Source of the DNA: JAIQFV01 sp041494885
GTDB lineage: Bacteria; Acidobacteriota; Terriglobia; JAIQFV01
Direction: 5' to 3'
Assembly: GCA_041494885.1 (NCBI GenBank)
Contig: JBGQBO010000025.1
Coordinates: 1-64,000 of the forward strand
DNA: 64,000 bases
Shown here: positions 17,259-26,476 of the stretch, piece by piece
Numbering within the stretch: the first letter of the stretch is position 1
Layout: each line of letters opens with the position of its first letter
Notes under the pieces: generated by a model
What the model was told of the DNA's origin: nothing
The model's input: only the letters and a program-made list of their open reading frames with translations
The model's database searches: none
Program-made: the position numbers and the translations under genes

Positions 17259-18860
17259 ATGGACCGTGTCATCATTTTTGATACGACTTTGCGGGATGGC
17301 GAACAGTCGCCGGGGTTCAGTATGAACATCGAGGAAAAATTAAAGATGGCCCGACAACTGGAACGTCTCAACGTGGATGTCATCGAAGCCGGCTTTCCTA
17401 TCGCAAGTGAAGGTGACTTCGAGGCCGTCCGCCGCATCGCTCAGGAGGTGCGCACGCCCGTGATCGCGGGCCTGGCTCGGGCCCATCCGGGGGATATCGC
17501 CCGATGCTGGGAAGCCGTCCAGTACGCGGCCCGTCCTCGCATCCATACCTTCATTGCGACGTCCGACATCCACTTGCGGCACAAGCTTCGACGCTCCCGG
17601 GAAGAGGTGCTGCGGCAGGCGGTCGAGGCTGTCCGGTACGCCAAGTCCCTCACCGAAGACGTCGAGTTCTCGGCGGAGGATGCGGGGCGCAGCGATATTG
17701 AGTACCTCTGCCAGATCATCGAAGCCGTTGTGGAAGCCGGGGCTACCGTCGTGAACATTCCCGATACTGTGGGCTATTGCATCCCCACGGAATTCGGGGC
17801 GTTGATTCGCACCCTCCGGGAGCGGATCCCCAGTTTGGCACGCGCCACCCTGAGCGTCCATTGCCACAATGACCTGGGGCTGGCGGTGTCCAATTCGCTC
17901 GCTTCCATCCAGAACGGGGCCCGCCAGGTGGAATGTACCATCAATGGCATCGGGGAACGGGCGGGCAATGCCTCGCTGGAGGAAATTGTCATGGCCCTCA
18001 GGGTGCGGCCGGCGTATTTGAACTGTGACACTCAAATCCGGAGCGAGGAAATTTACCGCAGCTCGCACCTGCTCTCAAATCTCACGGGAATGCCGGTCCA
18101 GGCCAATAAGGCCATCGTGGGGAAGAACGCCTTCGCTCACGAGGCCGGAATTCACCAGGACGGCGTCCTCAAAGAAGCCCTGACCTACGAAATCATGACC
18201 CCGCAATCCGTCGGAATCCCGGAAAATAAGCTCGTCCTGGGAAAACATTCGGGGCGGCACGCCCTCTTGAAGCGTTACGAAACGCTGGGTTACACCCTCA
18301 CCAAGGAAGAACTCGAGCGCGCCTATTTGCTGTTTACAAAACTGGCCGACAAGAAGAAGGCCATCTTTGATGAAGAATTGATTGTCATCCTTGATGACGG
18401 GTTAAAGCACGTGCCCGAATCCTATTCGTTGAAGTACCTTCAGACCATCGGCGGCAATGAGGGATTTGGATCGGCGACCCTCAAGCTGGCCCATGGGGAT
18501 GAGGTCCTGGCGGATTCAGCCGTGGGAGACGGTCCGGTCGATGCCACGTACAACGCCATCGACCGCATTACCGGCATGCCGGGCAAGTTGCTCGATTATT
18601 CTCTGAAGTCGGTCACGCGCGGAAAAGATGCGGTGGCGGAAGCCTTCGTCCATGTCCAGTTCGGCACCCACAACTTTACGGGAAAAGCAGCGTCCACCGA
18701 TGTCACCGAAGCGAGTGCCCGGGCTTATCTAAACGCTATTAATAAGGCACTCTTGGAACGCAGGCGACACGAAAAGGCATTGGAGGTGGATAGCGGGAAC
18801 GTCGGTGTTTTCGAGTCACCCCAACCCGGTGAGGATCACGCCGCCGATTGGGCCGTGTGA
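17259..18860 (+). CDS. leuA: 2-isopropylmalate synthase
   Basis: First committed step of leucine synthesis: 2-oxoisovalerate plus acetyl-CoA to 2-isopropylmalate. 533 residues. The catalytic DTTLRDGEQSPG lies at the N-terminus, the metal-binding VHCHNDLGLAVSN block and GIGERAGNASLEE follow, and a C-terminal LeuA regulatory dimer domain (about 390-510) indicates leucine feedback inhibition. GAAGGAGG precedes the ATG. It starts the leuACDB series; the leuA-leuC gap carries short heptamer repeats. Confidence 0.95.
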   Translation: MDRVIIFDTTLRDGEQSPGFSMNIEEKLKMARQLERLNVDVIEAGFPIASEGDFEAVRRIAQEVRTPVIAGLARAHPGDIARCWEAVQYAARPRIHTFIATSDIHLRHKLRRSREEVLRQAVEAVRYAKSLTEDVEFSAEDAGRSDIEYLCQIIEAVVEAGATVVNIPDTVGYCIPTEFGALIRTLRERIPSLARATLSVHCHNDLGLAVSNSLASIQNGARQVECTINGIGERAGNASLEEIVMALRVRPAYLNCDTQIRSEEIYRSSHLLSNLTGMPVQANKAIVGKNAFAHEAGIHQDGVLKEALTYEIMTPQSVGIPENKLVLGKHSGRHALLKRYETLGYTLTKEELERAYLLFTKLADKKKAIFDEELIVILDDGLKHVPESYSLKYLQTIGGNEGFGSATLKLAHGDEVLADSAVGDGPVDATYNAIDRITGMPGKLLDYSLKSVTRGKDAVAEAFVHVQFGTHNFTGKAASTDVTEASARAYLNAINKALLERRRHEKALEVDSGNVGVFESPQPGEDHAADWAV

Positions 18861-18861
18861 G

Positions 18862-19003
18862 TGCAGTTGGCAGTTCTCAGTTGGCAGTATGGCGCGGTTG
18901 GTCAGTGGCTCCTGGACAGATGAGATAAATTAGTGGATTAATCATCTCTTCCGCGTCAGAATTTGCGTCTCATAACTCAAACTCTGATTTCTGGCCTCTG
19001 ACT
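18862..19003. repeat. Short heptamer repeats in the leuA-leuC gap
   Basis: Two small arrays in one spacer. CAGTTGG-type 7-mers lie at 18864-18892 (CAGTTGG, CAGTTCT, CAGTTGG, CAGTATG). TCTGANN-type 7-mers lie near 18976-19003 (TCTGATT, TCTGGCC, TCTGACT). They resemble the long arrays elsewhere but in different sequence families. The second is the complement of the AGTCAGA array at 36898. Confidence 0.6.
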
Positions 19004-19037
19004 TCGATTGCGGACTCGCATCGTGAACAAGGAACTT

Positions 19038-20315
19038 ATGGCGCAAACCATTACGGAAAAAATCCTGGCAAAACACTCAGGACGGGACGTGGTCTCGCCG
19101 GGCGAACTGGTGAACGGTCGCATTGACCTCATCATGTGTCACGAGGTGACGACTCCGCCTGCCATTTCCATGCTGAAATCCATCGGGGTGGAGAAGATTT
19201 TTGATCCCTCTAAAATCGTCGTCACCCCAGACCATTTCGTTCCCAACAAAGATATTCAATCGGCCCTCCTGGCAAAAATCCTCCGCCAGTGGGTCGAACA
19301 GCAAGGGATCGAGCATTACTATGAGATCGGGAGACATGGGATCTGTCATGCGCTCCTGCCAGAGATGGGGCACATTTTGCCCGGCACGACCGTGATTGGG
19401 GCGGATTCACACTCCTGCACTTATGGCGCGTTTGGATGCTTCTCCACCGGGATCGGCTCAACCGACCTGGCAGCCGCGCTCGCCACCGGCGAACTGTGGT
19501 TCAAGATCCCGGCCTCCATGAAGATCGTGGTCGAGGGAGAGATTCCTTCCGGCGTTTATTCCAAAGACATCATCCTTGAGGTGATCCGTCAGATCGGCGT
19601 GGACGGGGCCCGCTACATGGCGATGGAGTGGGTGGGCTCCACCATTGATGGACTCTCGATGGAATCGCGCATGACTTTGACCAACATGGCGGTTGAAGCG
19701 GGGGCGAAGTCGGGGGTGATTGCCCCCGACGCGGTGACTTTCGAATATCTTCGACAGAAACCGCATTCCAAGGACAAGGCCTTCGAGCCGGCCTATTCCG
19801 ATGCGGACGCCACCTATGCGCGAACCCTCCAAATTCAAGTCAACGAGATGGAACCCATGGTGGCCCTCCCCCACCTTCCTTCCAACGGAGTGGGCGTGAG
19901 CCGCGTGACGAAAGACAACATCGCCCTCGATCAAGCTTACATCGGGTCCTGCACCAACGCCCGCATTGAGGACTTGCGCATTGCCGCCCAGGTGCTGCGA
20001 GGGCGGCACGTGGCGCGCAGTTGCCGAACGATGGTGGTCCCCGCCACCACATCCATTTACAACCAGGCCCTGCGGGAAGGTCTCTTCGAGATTTTCACAG
20101 ACGCCGGCTGTGCCATCTCTACCCCGACGTGCGGCGCTTGTCTGGGGGGCTACATGGGGGTTCTGGCCGAAGGGGAACGCTGCATCTCCACAACGAATAG
20201 AAACTTTGTCGGGCGGATGGGTCATCCCAAGAGTGAAGTCTTCCTCGCCTCGCCGGCCACCGTCGCCGCTTCGGCAATCGAAGGAAAGATCGCCGATCCA
20301 AGGAAGTATCTGTGA
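19038..20315 (+). CDS. leuC: 3-isopropylmalate dehydratase large subunit
   Basis: With LeuD it isomerises 2- to 3-isopropylmalate; a [4Fe-4S] aconitase-fold enzyme. About 425 residues from ATG 19038, which has AAGGAA five bases upstream; the frame is open 10 codons further. Cluster and active-site blocks: GADSHSCTYGAFGCFSTG, GSCTNARIEDLRIAA and TPTCGACLGGYMG. The length and the blocks fit the shorter archaeal/HacA-like LeuC type. An array-bounded insertion begins within two bases of its stop codon. Confidence 0.95.
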   Translation: MAQTITEKILAKHSGRDVVSPGELVNGRIDLIMCHEVTTPPAISMLKSIGVEKIFDPSKIVVTPDHFVPNKDIQSALLAKILRQWVEQQGIEHYYEIGRHGICHALLPEMGHILPGTTVIGADSHSCTYGAFGCFSTGIGSTDLAAALATGELWFKIPASMKIVVEGEIPSGVYSKDIILEVIRQIGVDGARYMAMEWVGSTIDGLSMESRMTLTNMAVEAGAKSGVIAPDAVTFEYLRQKPHSKDKAFEPAYSDADATYARTLQIQVNEMEPMVALPHLPSNGVGVSRVTKDNIALDQAYIGSCTNARIEDLRIAAQVLRGRHVARSCRTMVVPATTSIYNQALREGLFEIFTDAGCAISTPTCGACLGGYMGVLAEGERCISTTNRNFVGRMGHPKSEVFLASPATVAASAIEGKIADPRKYL

Positions 20316-20316
20316 A

Positions 20317-20355
20317 ACAGCTTTCAGCTTTCAGCTATCAGCAGTCAGCAATCAG
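20317..20355 (+). repeat. TCAGCNN heptamer array
   Basis: Five to six units directly after the leuC stop codon. Confidence 0.85.
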
Positions 20356-20435
20356 ACTGACAGATGTATCTCGAACTGGATAAATTGTAAGCAGTCAATA
20401 TAGATTCCTTTGTCTGGTGGATCGTGGTGGATTCT

Positions 20436-20531
20436 AGCTGAAAGCTGATGGCTGAAAGCTGATGACTGAAAGCTGATGACTGAAAGCTGATAGCTGATTG
20501 CTGACAGCTGACCGCTGATCGCTGACCGCTC
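20436..20531 (-). repeat. GCTGANN heptamer array
   Basis: About thirteen units, including GATGACTGAAA variants, inverted relative to the array at 20317. Confidence 0.87.
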
Positions 20532-20564
20532 TTAACAAGAACCAAAGAGGGGCGTACCGATTCC

Positions 20565-21080
20565 ATGACTGGACGAGCTCACGTTTATTCGCGGCCACAC
20601 ATCAATACGGACGAAATCATTCCCGCCCGCTACCTCAATGTGCACGAAGAGGCGGAACTCGCAAAGCATGCCATGGAGGACATCGACCCCGATTTTGTCA
20701 AGAAGGTGAAGCCCGGGGATTTCCTTGTGGTGGCAGAGGACTTTGGATGCGGCTCTTCGCGCGAGCATGCCGTCTGGGCGCTGCGTGGCGCCCAGATTGC
20801 CGGAGTCATTGCCACCAGTTTCGCTCGAATCTTCTATCGCAATGCCATCAACAATGGGTTCCTTGCGATCGAATGTGAAGGGTTTTGCGGAGAAACTTCC
20901 ATGGGGGACGAAGTGGAGGTGAACATCGCGACGGGGACCATAACGAATCTGAGTAAGCGCAAGGCCTATTTGTTCACCCCGATCCCCGATTTTGCGCGCG
21001 AAATGATGCAAGCGGGCGGACTGCTGGAGTACGTGAGACGGAAGATCGAGCGCGAGAAAAAGAAATCTCATAGTGCTTGA
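20565..21080 (+). CDS. leuD: 3-isopropylmalate dehydratase small subunit
   Basis: 171-residue swivel-domain subunit. Family blocks: INTDEIIPARYLN, the substrate-loop region DFGCGSSREHAVWAL, and IAGVIATSFARIFYRNAINNGF. AAAGAGGGG lies upstream of the ATG. It pairs with LeuC although a heptamer element now separates them. Confidence 0.94.
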   Translation: MTGRAHVYSRPHINTDEIIPARYLNVHEEAELAKHAMEDIDPDFVKKVKPGDFLVVAEDFGCGSSREHAVWALRGAQIAGVIATSFARIFYRNAINNGFLAIECEGFCGETSMGDEVEVNIATGTITNLSKRKAYLFTPIPDFAREMMQAGGLLEYVRRKIEREKKKSHSA

Positions 21081-21166
21081 GTGAGAGGGGGAATCTGCTT
21101 GCTGGCAACGGATTGAGGATAGCCATTGCGGGGCTTCACTTCCCTCCCAATTTTATGTTATGTATC

Positions 21167-21197
21167 ACGGCGGTCAGAAGACCGCCGTTTCTTTTGA
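21167..21197 (+). terminator. Hairpin with T-run between leuD and leuB
   Basis: A 9-base perfect stem (ACGGCGGTC with GACCGCCGT, four-base loop) is followed by TTCTTTT. It ends about 10 bases before the leuB start. It could terminate leuD transcripts partially or work as an attenuator for leuB; no leader peptide or Leu codon run was seen. Confidence 0.7.
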
Positions 21198-21207
21198 AAG
21201 AGGACGA

Positions 21208-22344
21208 ATGAAACTCAAACTGACGATCCTTCCGGGAGATGGAATAGGCCAGGAAGTCACCGCGGAAGCCTTGAAGGTAGTCCGGGCTATCGGCCAGCGA
21301 TTCGACCACGCGGTGGAGACGCAGTCCGCCCTGATTGGGGGGGCAGCCCTTGATGCCACGGGGGTTCCTCTGCCCGATGAGACCATCAAGGCCTGCGAGG
21401 AGTCCGACGCTGTCTTGCTCGGAGCCATTGGCGGCCCCAAGTGGGACACCAATCCTACAGCGCTGAAACCTGAGAGGGGTCTCTTGGGAATCAGGAAGGC
21501 ATTGGGAAACTATGCCAACCTTCGACCCGCTCGCATCTTCGCCGCTCTCAAGGATGCCTCCACCTTGAAACCCGAAGTCATCGAGGGCGTCGATTTACTG
21601 ATTGTGCGTGAGTTGACCGGCGGAATTTATTTTGGAAATCCGCGGGGGTTTGCGGCCCTCGTTGCACCAGACGGGATTCGCTACGACGCCTCCCACAGGG
21701 TGACGGAGGTCAAAGACGCAGTCGTGGCCTTTAATACCGAGATTTACTCGGTTGTGGAAGTCGAGCGAATCATCAAAATGGCTGTCGAATTGGCCCGCTC
21801 CCGCCGCCGCAGGATTTGCTCCGTCGACAAAGCCAATGTCATGGAAAGCTCACAGTTATGGCGCCGCATCGCTTCGGAGATGGCAGTCGCTTCCCCCGAT
21901 GTGCAGTTCAGCTTCATGTATGTGGACAACTGTGCCATGCAATTGGTGGCCAATCCCTCCCAGTTTGACGTGATCGTGACGAGCAACTTGTTTGGCGATA
22001 TCCTGAGCGATGAAGCAGCGATGTTGACGGGATCGATTGGCATGCTGCCGTCGGCCTCAGTGGGCGGACGGGTCCCTCTCTATGAACCGGTGCACGGATC
22101 GGCACCTGACATTGCGGGTCGAAACCTGGCCAACCCGTTGGCGGCCATTCTTTCGGTCGCGATGATGTTCCAGTACACCTTCCATCTCTCCGTTGAGGCC
22201 CGAACAATCGAGAATGCCGTCGAATCAGTCTTATTGAAAGGGTTTCGAACGCGGGATCTCTCCAGCTCGCACACCCCCAATATGAGCCTGCTTTCATGCA
22301 GCGACATGGGTGATCGAGTGGTGAGCGGAATATTGCACCGGTGA
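21208..22344 (+). CDS. leuB: 3-isopropylmalate dehydrogenase
   Basis: NAD-dependent oxidative decarboxylation of 3-isopropylmalate to 2-oxoisocaproate; 378 residues. Blocks: LTILPGDGIGQEV, LLGAIGGPKWDT, the RELTGGIYFG segment that favours LeuB over isocitrate dehydrogenase, DKANVMESSQLWR, and YEPVHGSAPDIAGRNLANP. ATG 21208 follows AGAGGACGA; the frame is open 16 codons upstream through the terminator hairpin, which makes the longer form unlikely. Confidence 0.95.
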   Translation: MKLKLTILPGDGIGQEVTAEALKVVRAIGQRFDHAVETQSALIGGAALDATGVPLPDETIKACEESDAVLLGAIGGPKWDTNPTALKPERGLLGIRKALGNYANLRPARIFAALKDASTLKPEVIEGVDLLIVRELTGGIYFGNPRGFAALVAPDGIRYDASHRVTEVKDAVVAFNTEIYSVVEVERIIKMAVELARSRRRRICSVDKANVMESSQLWRRIASEMAVASPDVQFSFMYVDNCAMQLVANPSQFDVIVTSNLFGDILSDEAAMLTGSIGMLPSASVGGRVPLYEPVHGSAPDIAGRNLANPLAAILSVAMMFQYTFHLSVEARTIENAVESVLLKGFRTRDLSSSHTPNMSLLSCSDMGDRVVSGILHR

Positions 22345-22528
22345 AACCTTCGCTTCACTCCGCTTCCATCGAAACAAGTTCTCTATGCTTCTTCCCTCCT
22401 CCAAGATGAATCTTCCGGACGGCCAGCCGGCATAAGAAGGAAACCTCGTTCCATCATTTGTCAACGGTCTCTTCTTGAGATCGGCACCCGGCATCCCCCT
22501 CCTTAAACGTGCGGGTCCTGCCAATCGT

Positions 22529-24394
22529 CTATTTCGGGGGAAATTCTTTTTCGTTCAGCCAGTTCAGGAACATCTTTTGTTGTTCTCCGCCCGCTTCCTT
22601 CTCCGCTCCAATCGAGTAGGTGATCTTTTCCTCCCTGCCGATCTGGACGGGGACCGTCAAAAGGCGATCTCCACGAAAAAGGGTGAACCTGAGGGTATCG
22701 CCAATTTTCATCTCTTTGATTCGATCGTTGAATAGACCCGGGTCGATCTTCTCATCATTCCAGGCCAGTAGAACATCATTGACATCCAAACCCGCATCCC
22801 AGGCGGGCGTTCCGGTTCGCACACTGGAAACGCGGAGCTGATTCTCCTCGGTGCGGGTGCCAAATCCCAGGTAAGGGGCCGGCTTGTCCTTCTTTTCCTC
22901 CAGCGTGAGACCGGCATAATGCAGAAAACGAATCCAGGGAATCTCCGCGACTCCTCGCATATACTGGTCGAAGAATGGATTGAAGCTTGGATCCGTCGCA
23001 CCGCCCTCTTTGGCAACCAGTTCGACAGCATCCTGAAATCCCCGCGTATCCTCGAACCCGGGTTGCGGGAGCCCGTACGTTTTCAACAGGTATCGGAACA
23101 CGTCATCGAGCGTCCGCCGATTCCCGGTGCGGGCTCTCAACTCCAAATCCAGCACCAGCCCCAGCAATTCGCCCTTGTTGTAATAATCAATGGCCGTGTT
23201 GGAGGAGTTATCACTGCTGTACCAGGTTTGCCAACTCGCCGTTTCAGCACTCATCAGGTGCCGGCCGGGATTGTTCTGAAGCGTTGTAATCTGGGTGGCC
23301 AGATACTCCAGGTAATCCTTCGGGGACCACAGGCCGGAGCGCTTCAAGAGCAGCGCACCAAAGTAGCTGGTCATTCCTTCGGAGACATAAAGATCACGAG
23401 TATATTGTTCTTTCGAGTAATCAAACGGGCCAAGCACTTTGGGCCGGATGCGCTTCACATTCCAGAGGTGAAAAAACTCGTGTTCACAGACGAAAAGGAA
23501 TCTCCGGTATTCGACAGGATTTGTGAAGAGGTATTTTCCGGCAGAGATGGAAGTCGAGTTCAGATGCTCCAATCCCCCGCTCCCCTTCGCGCCCGGGCGC
23601 AGATGAAAGAAAAATGTGTAATCGGAGTAGGGCGCTCCTCCGAACAGATCAACTGCCGAGGCCACGACCCGCTTGAGGTCCTCGACGAGCTTGTTTGGAT
23701 CGTAATTGCCATTTCCGTGGACCACGGCGTGATAGGGAACCTTCTGGTACTCAAAATCATACTCCTTCGCCTCCGCAGTGATCTCGGCGGGCGCATCCAC
23801 AAATGCATCATAGCTTTCCGCCATGAAGACGTTGGTTTGCAGAGTCTTCGGCAGGGCGATGTAGATTCGCCACCCCGGGGGCGCATCGATAGTAAGCTTG
23901 ACGGGACCCTCGACCGGATAGGGATTCTTACCGATGACGTACATGAACAGGCTTGTTCCCGTAAAGCTCGCGTGAAACGTATCGAGCTGGGCCATGCTGA
24001 AGCCCATCCCGCCGGACGGAGAGCCCGAAGGTCCTGCATAGTACTTGTAGTGCACGCTGACTGACCGATCCATTCCCCGATAGATCCGCCACGTTTGTTT
24101 GTCCAGTTTTTCGAACCTCAACACCGAGCCGTGACTGTCGTTGGGAGAGAACTCCTGCACGTTCTTGCCAAAATTGCCCACGAAGTATGCGCCCGGCGAC
24201 CATGCCGGCATAGCGACGTCGACAAAAGGCGCCTCGACCCCTTCGAGCTGGACAGTCACCTCGTAGAGATGGCTCGAGGGCTTGGGCATGGCCAGGAAGT
24301 ACGACACCTGAGGAGCACCGGCCGCAGGGGAGGATAAGCAAAGGATGGCCGGCAGGAGGACGATCAGAAAAGCCTGCGCTCTACGGATTTTCAC
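22529..24394 (-). CDS. M61-family metallopeptidase with C-terminal PDZ domain
   Basis: 621 residues from a GTG at 24392-24394 that has AAGGAG seven bases upstream and begins a clean signal peptide (KIRRAQAFLIVLLPAILCLSS, cleavage near AAGA). The N-terminal beta domain precedes a catalytic domain with CEHEFFHLWNVKRIRP (HExxH type) typical of glycyl-aminopeptidase-like M61 enzymes. A PDZ region follows near the C-terminus (GTPAWDAGLDVNDVLLAWND). Expected in the periplasm. The frame is open 68 codons upstream of the GTG, but that part lacks family features. Confidence 0.88.
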   Translation of the reverse strand: MKIRRAQAFLIVLLPAILCLSSPAAGAPQVSYFLAMPKPSSHLYEVTVQLEGVEAPFVDVAMPAWSPGAYFVGNFGKNVQEFSPNDSHGSVLRFEKLDKQTWRIYRGMDRSVSVHYKYYAGPSGSPSGGMGFSMAQLDTFHASFTGTSLFMYVIGKNPYPVEGPVKLTIDAPPGWRIYIALPKTLQTNVFMAESYDAFVDAPAEITAEAKEYDFEYQKVPYHAVVHGNGNYDPNKLVEDLKRVVASAVDLFGGAPYSDYTFFFHLRPGAKGSGGLEHLNSTSISAGKYLFTNPVEYRRFLFVCEHEFFHLWNVKRIRPKVLGPFDYSKEQYTRDLYVSEGMTSYFGALLLKRSGLWSPKDYLEYLATQITTLQNNPGRHLMSAETASWQTWYSSDNSSNTAIDYYNKGELLGLVLDLELRARTGNRRTLDDVFRYLLKTYGLPQPGFEDTRGFQDAVELVAKEGGATDPSFNPFFDQYMRGVAEIPWIRFLHYAGLTLEEKKDKPAPYLGFGTRTEENQLRVSSVRTGTPAWDAGLDVNDVLLAWNDEKIDPGLFNDRIKEMKIGDTLRFTLFRGDRLLTVPVQIGREEKITYSIGAEKEAGGEQQKMFLNWLNEKEFPPK

Positions 24395-24671
24395 GGAGTA
24401 TCTCCTTAAAAATTTGTTGGACTCGATGTGTGAAAAACAACGATCTTGTTGTAAGCTATCTTCGCTCAAATAAGCCAGTTGTTCTTGTGAAGTGTCCCGG
24501 GTCGCTGTGATATTTCTCTCGCCGGGCTGTTTTGTCAAGGAGTTCGCACACCCGAGCCCGAGAACGAGTTCGCCCTGAAGAAACACATAGGCTCGCAAAT
24601 ACAGCGATTGTGCCGGAAGGTTGCGACGTGCCCCATGATTGGATCAAAAAAATTCCAAGGAGATTACCCGG

Positions 24672-25736
24672 ATGAAAAGATTTCTTGTGTGGTTCCTATT
24701 GATGTTGGGTCTGGTCATAGCCACTGGCAATGAAGCGGCACTCTTCGCTTCGCAATATTTCGAGATCGAGAAGGTCGCCGAAGGGGTCTACGCCGCCATT
24801 GGCAAGCCCGGTGTTTTTTGCAACGGTGCGTTCATCGTCACGGAGGACGGAGTCGTCGTGGTCGACACTCACCTTCGCCCCTCCTGGGCCCGCGATTTGA
24901 TTTCGGAAATCAAGAAGACGACGGACCAGCCGATCCGCTATGTGATCAATACGCACTGGCACAACGATCACACCCAGGGGAATCAGGCCTATGTGGAATC
25001 GTTCCCGAAGAACGTCGAATTCATCTCCCAACACAGCACGCGGGATGACATCCTCCACCTCGCGATCCCATCGGTCAAACAGTCTCTCGAAAAGGATGTC
25101 CCGGAGGCGATTCAACGGCTTCAGGAAACCCTCAACTCTGGCAAATCGCCGGACGGCTCCGCGCTGACGGAGGAACGCCGGACGCAGGTTCAGGATCAAC
25201 TGGACTCCCAGAAGGGCTACCTCGAAGAGCTCAAGACCATGACCATCGTTGTACCCAACATGACCTTCGAGCGGAGTTTGATCTTGCATAAACATGACAA
25301 GGAGGTTCGAATCCTCTATCTTGGGTTGGGTCATACGCGAGGGGATATTGTGGTCTACCTGCCAAAGGAAAAAGTTTTGATCTCCGGAGATCTGTTAACG
25401 GGTGGACCGCCGTTCATGCGTGATGCCTATCCCTCAAAGTGGGCCCCCACATTGGAGCAGGTCGGAAAACTGGATTTTACAAGCGTCATTCCGGGCCATG
25501 GACCGGTTCAGAAGGGGAAGGATCACTTGCAGATGGAGGTGCGGTACATCAGCGACTTGGTGACCGCGGTGTCCAATCAAATCAAGAAAGGGTCCTCGTT
25601 GGAGGAGACAAAGAAGGCCGTCACTGAGCTTCTGGTCCCCAAGTACGCGAAGGAGTATGGAACAACTCTGAAGAATGCTGTCACAGGCAACATTGAACGG
25701 ACATATCTCGAGGCGAAAGGTGAATTGAAGGAGTAG
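24672..25736 (+). CDS. Secreted metallo-beta-lactamase-fold hydrolase
   Basis: 354 residues with an N-terminal signal peptide (MKRFLVWFLLMLGLVIATG). The metal motif HWHNDH (H95, H97, D99, H100) is complete, followed by GLGHTRGDIVVYLP and VIPGHGP for the remaining ligands. A charged insert of about 80 residues (about 115-195, including SGKSPDGSALTEERR) separates the first motif from the second. The substrate is unknown; similar periplasmic enzymes hydrolyse quinoprotein-type or lactam-like substrates. ATG 24672 is chosen because the signal peptide begins there; AAGGAG lies ten bases upstream. Confidence 0.88.
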   Translation: MKRFLVWFLLMLGLVIATGNEAALFASQYFEIEKVAEGVYAAIGKPGVFCNGAFIVTEDGVVVVDTHLRPSWARDLISEIKKTTDQPIRYVINTHWHNDHTQGNQAYVESFPKNVEFISQHSTRDDILHLAIPSVKQSLEKDVPEAIQRLQETLNSGKSPDGSALTEERRTQVQDQLDSQKGYLEELKTMTIVVPNMTFERSLILHKHDKEVRILYLGLGHTRGDIVVYLPKEKVLISGDLLTGGPPFMRDAYPSKWAPTLEQVGKLDFTSVIPGHGPVQKGKDHLQMEVRYISDLVTAVSNQIKKGSSLEETKKAVTELLVPKYAKEYGTTLKNAVTGNIERTYLEAKGELKE

Positions 25737-25919
25737 CCATGGAGCAACATGGCTGTGGAGATGGAAAGCAGTCGGAAAAATCCAACGGGAGGGATCGTTC
25801 CGGGGTTTCAGCGGCGAGGGTCCGGCAATCAGGGATTCGCTCAACAACAGTTCTTGTCGAGGGACGTCTCTGCGACTTACCACCCGATTCCAAAGACCGA
25901 AGCTGATGGCTGCTAGCCA

Positions 25920-25977
25920 CAAAAAAGAAGAGGATTGCAAAGCCTGCTCACCGAAGCCATTGGCCCTGCAATCCTCT
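25920..25977 (-). terminator. Rho-independent terminator of the HU gene
   Basis: Arms of 11 bases (AGAGGATTGCA, 25929-25939, with its complement at 25967-25977) enclose a loop with further pairing. On the minus strand a TCTTTTTT run follows. It lies about 25 bases after the HU stop. Confidence 0.75.
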
Positions 25978-26002
25978 CGAAAGGATTTACCGATGAATCG
26001 AA

Positions 26003-26302
26003 CTACTTCTTCTTGGGAGGAACCACCGCGTCCTTGGCCGCCTTGGCCACGCGGAACTTCACCACGGTCTTTGCGGGGATCTTGATCGCTTCGCCCGTAG
26101 CGGGATTGCGCCCCATCCGAGCCTTCCGATTGACCTTGACCAGTTTTCCAAGACCCGGAATCACAAATTGCCCGGCTTTCTTGGTTTCATTCACTGCCAA
26201 TGCTGCCAGTTCCTCGACTCCTAAGGCCGCTTGTTTCTTGGTTACACCCAGCTTCCCTGCCAGGTGCGCCACCGTCTGCGACTTCGTCATCACTTTCGCC
26301 AT
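26003..26302 (-). CDS. HU-family DNA-binding protein
   Basis: 99-residue histone-like protein that bends and compacts DNA. Typical blocks: MTKSQTVAHLAGKLGVTKKQA in the helical base and the beta-arm region KARMGRNPATGEAIKIPAKTVVKFRVAKAAKD. The C-terminal VVPPKKK is a short basic tail. AGGAGGAG precedes the ATG, and it has its own promoter and terminator, so it is monocistronic. Whether it is a homodimer or has a partner elsewhere is not visible. Confidence 0.95.
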   Translation of the reverse strand: MAKVMTKSQTVAHLAGKLGVTKKQAALGVEELAALAVNETKKAGQFVIPGLGKLVKVNRKARMGRNPATGEAIKIPAKTVVKFRVAKAAKDAVVPPKKK

Positions 26303-26378
26303 ACTTCTCCTCCTTTAACAATTGGGTTTGGTTTAGACCAGCAAATGACCTAGTGCAATTTCGCTTCGTATTAATCGA

Positions 26379-26407
26379 GTTAAAATCAATACTGCGCTTT
26401 CTGTCAA
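26379..26407 (-). promoter_or_regulatory. Probable HU promoter
   Basis: On the minus strand TTGACA (26407-26402), a 17-base spacer and TTTAAC (26384-26379), about 75 bases upstream of the HU start. The -35 is consensus and the -10 is moderate. Confidence 0.5.
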
Positions 26408-26476
26408 GTGGAATTTTAGGGAATACGAACTATTTCATCGGCCCCGGATGCCTGCCGAACCCATGAATGGGGAGGG

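Larger units (their letters stand above)
20316..20531. mobile_element. Gene-less heptamer element between leuC and leuD
   Basis: Two inverted TCAGCNN/GCTGANN arrays (20317-20355 and 20436-20531) flank an ~80-base core with no ORF. The layout matches the S23 elements without the gene, like a MITE-type derivative. The element starts right after the leuC stop and ends about 34 bases before the leuD start. Confidence 0.65.
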
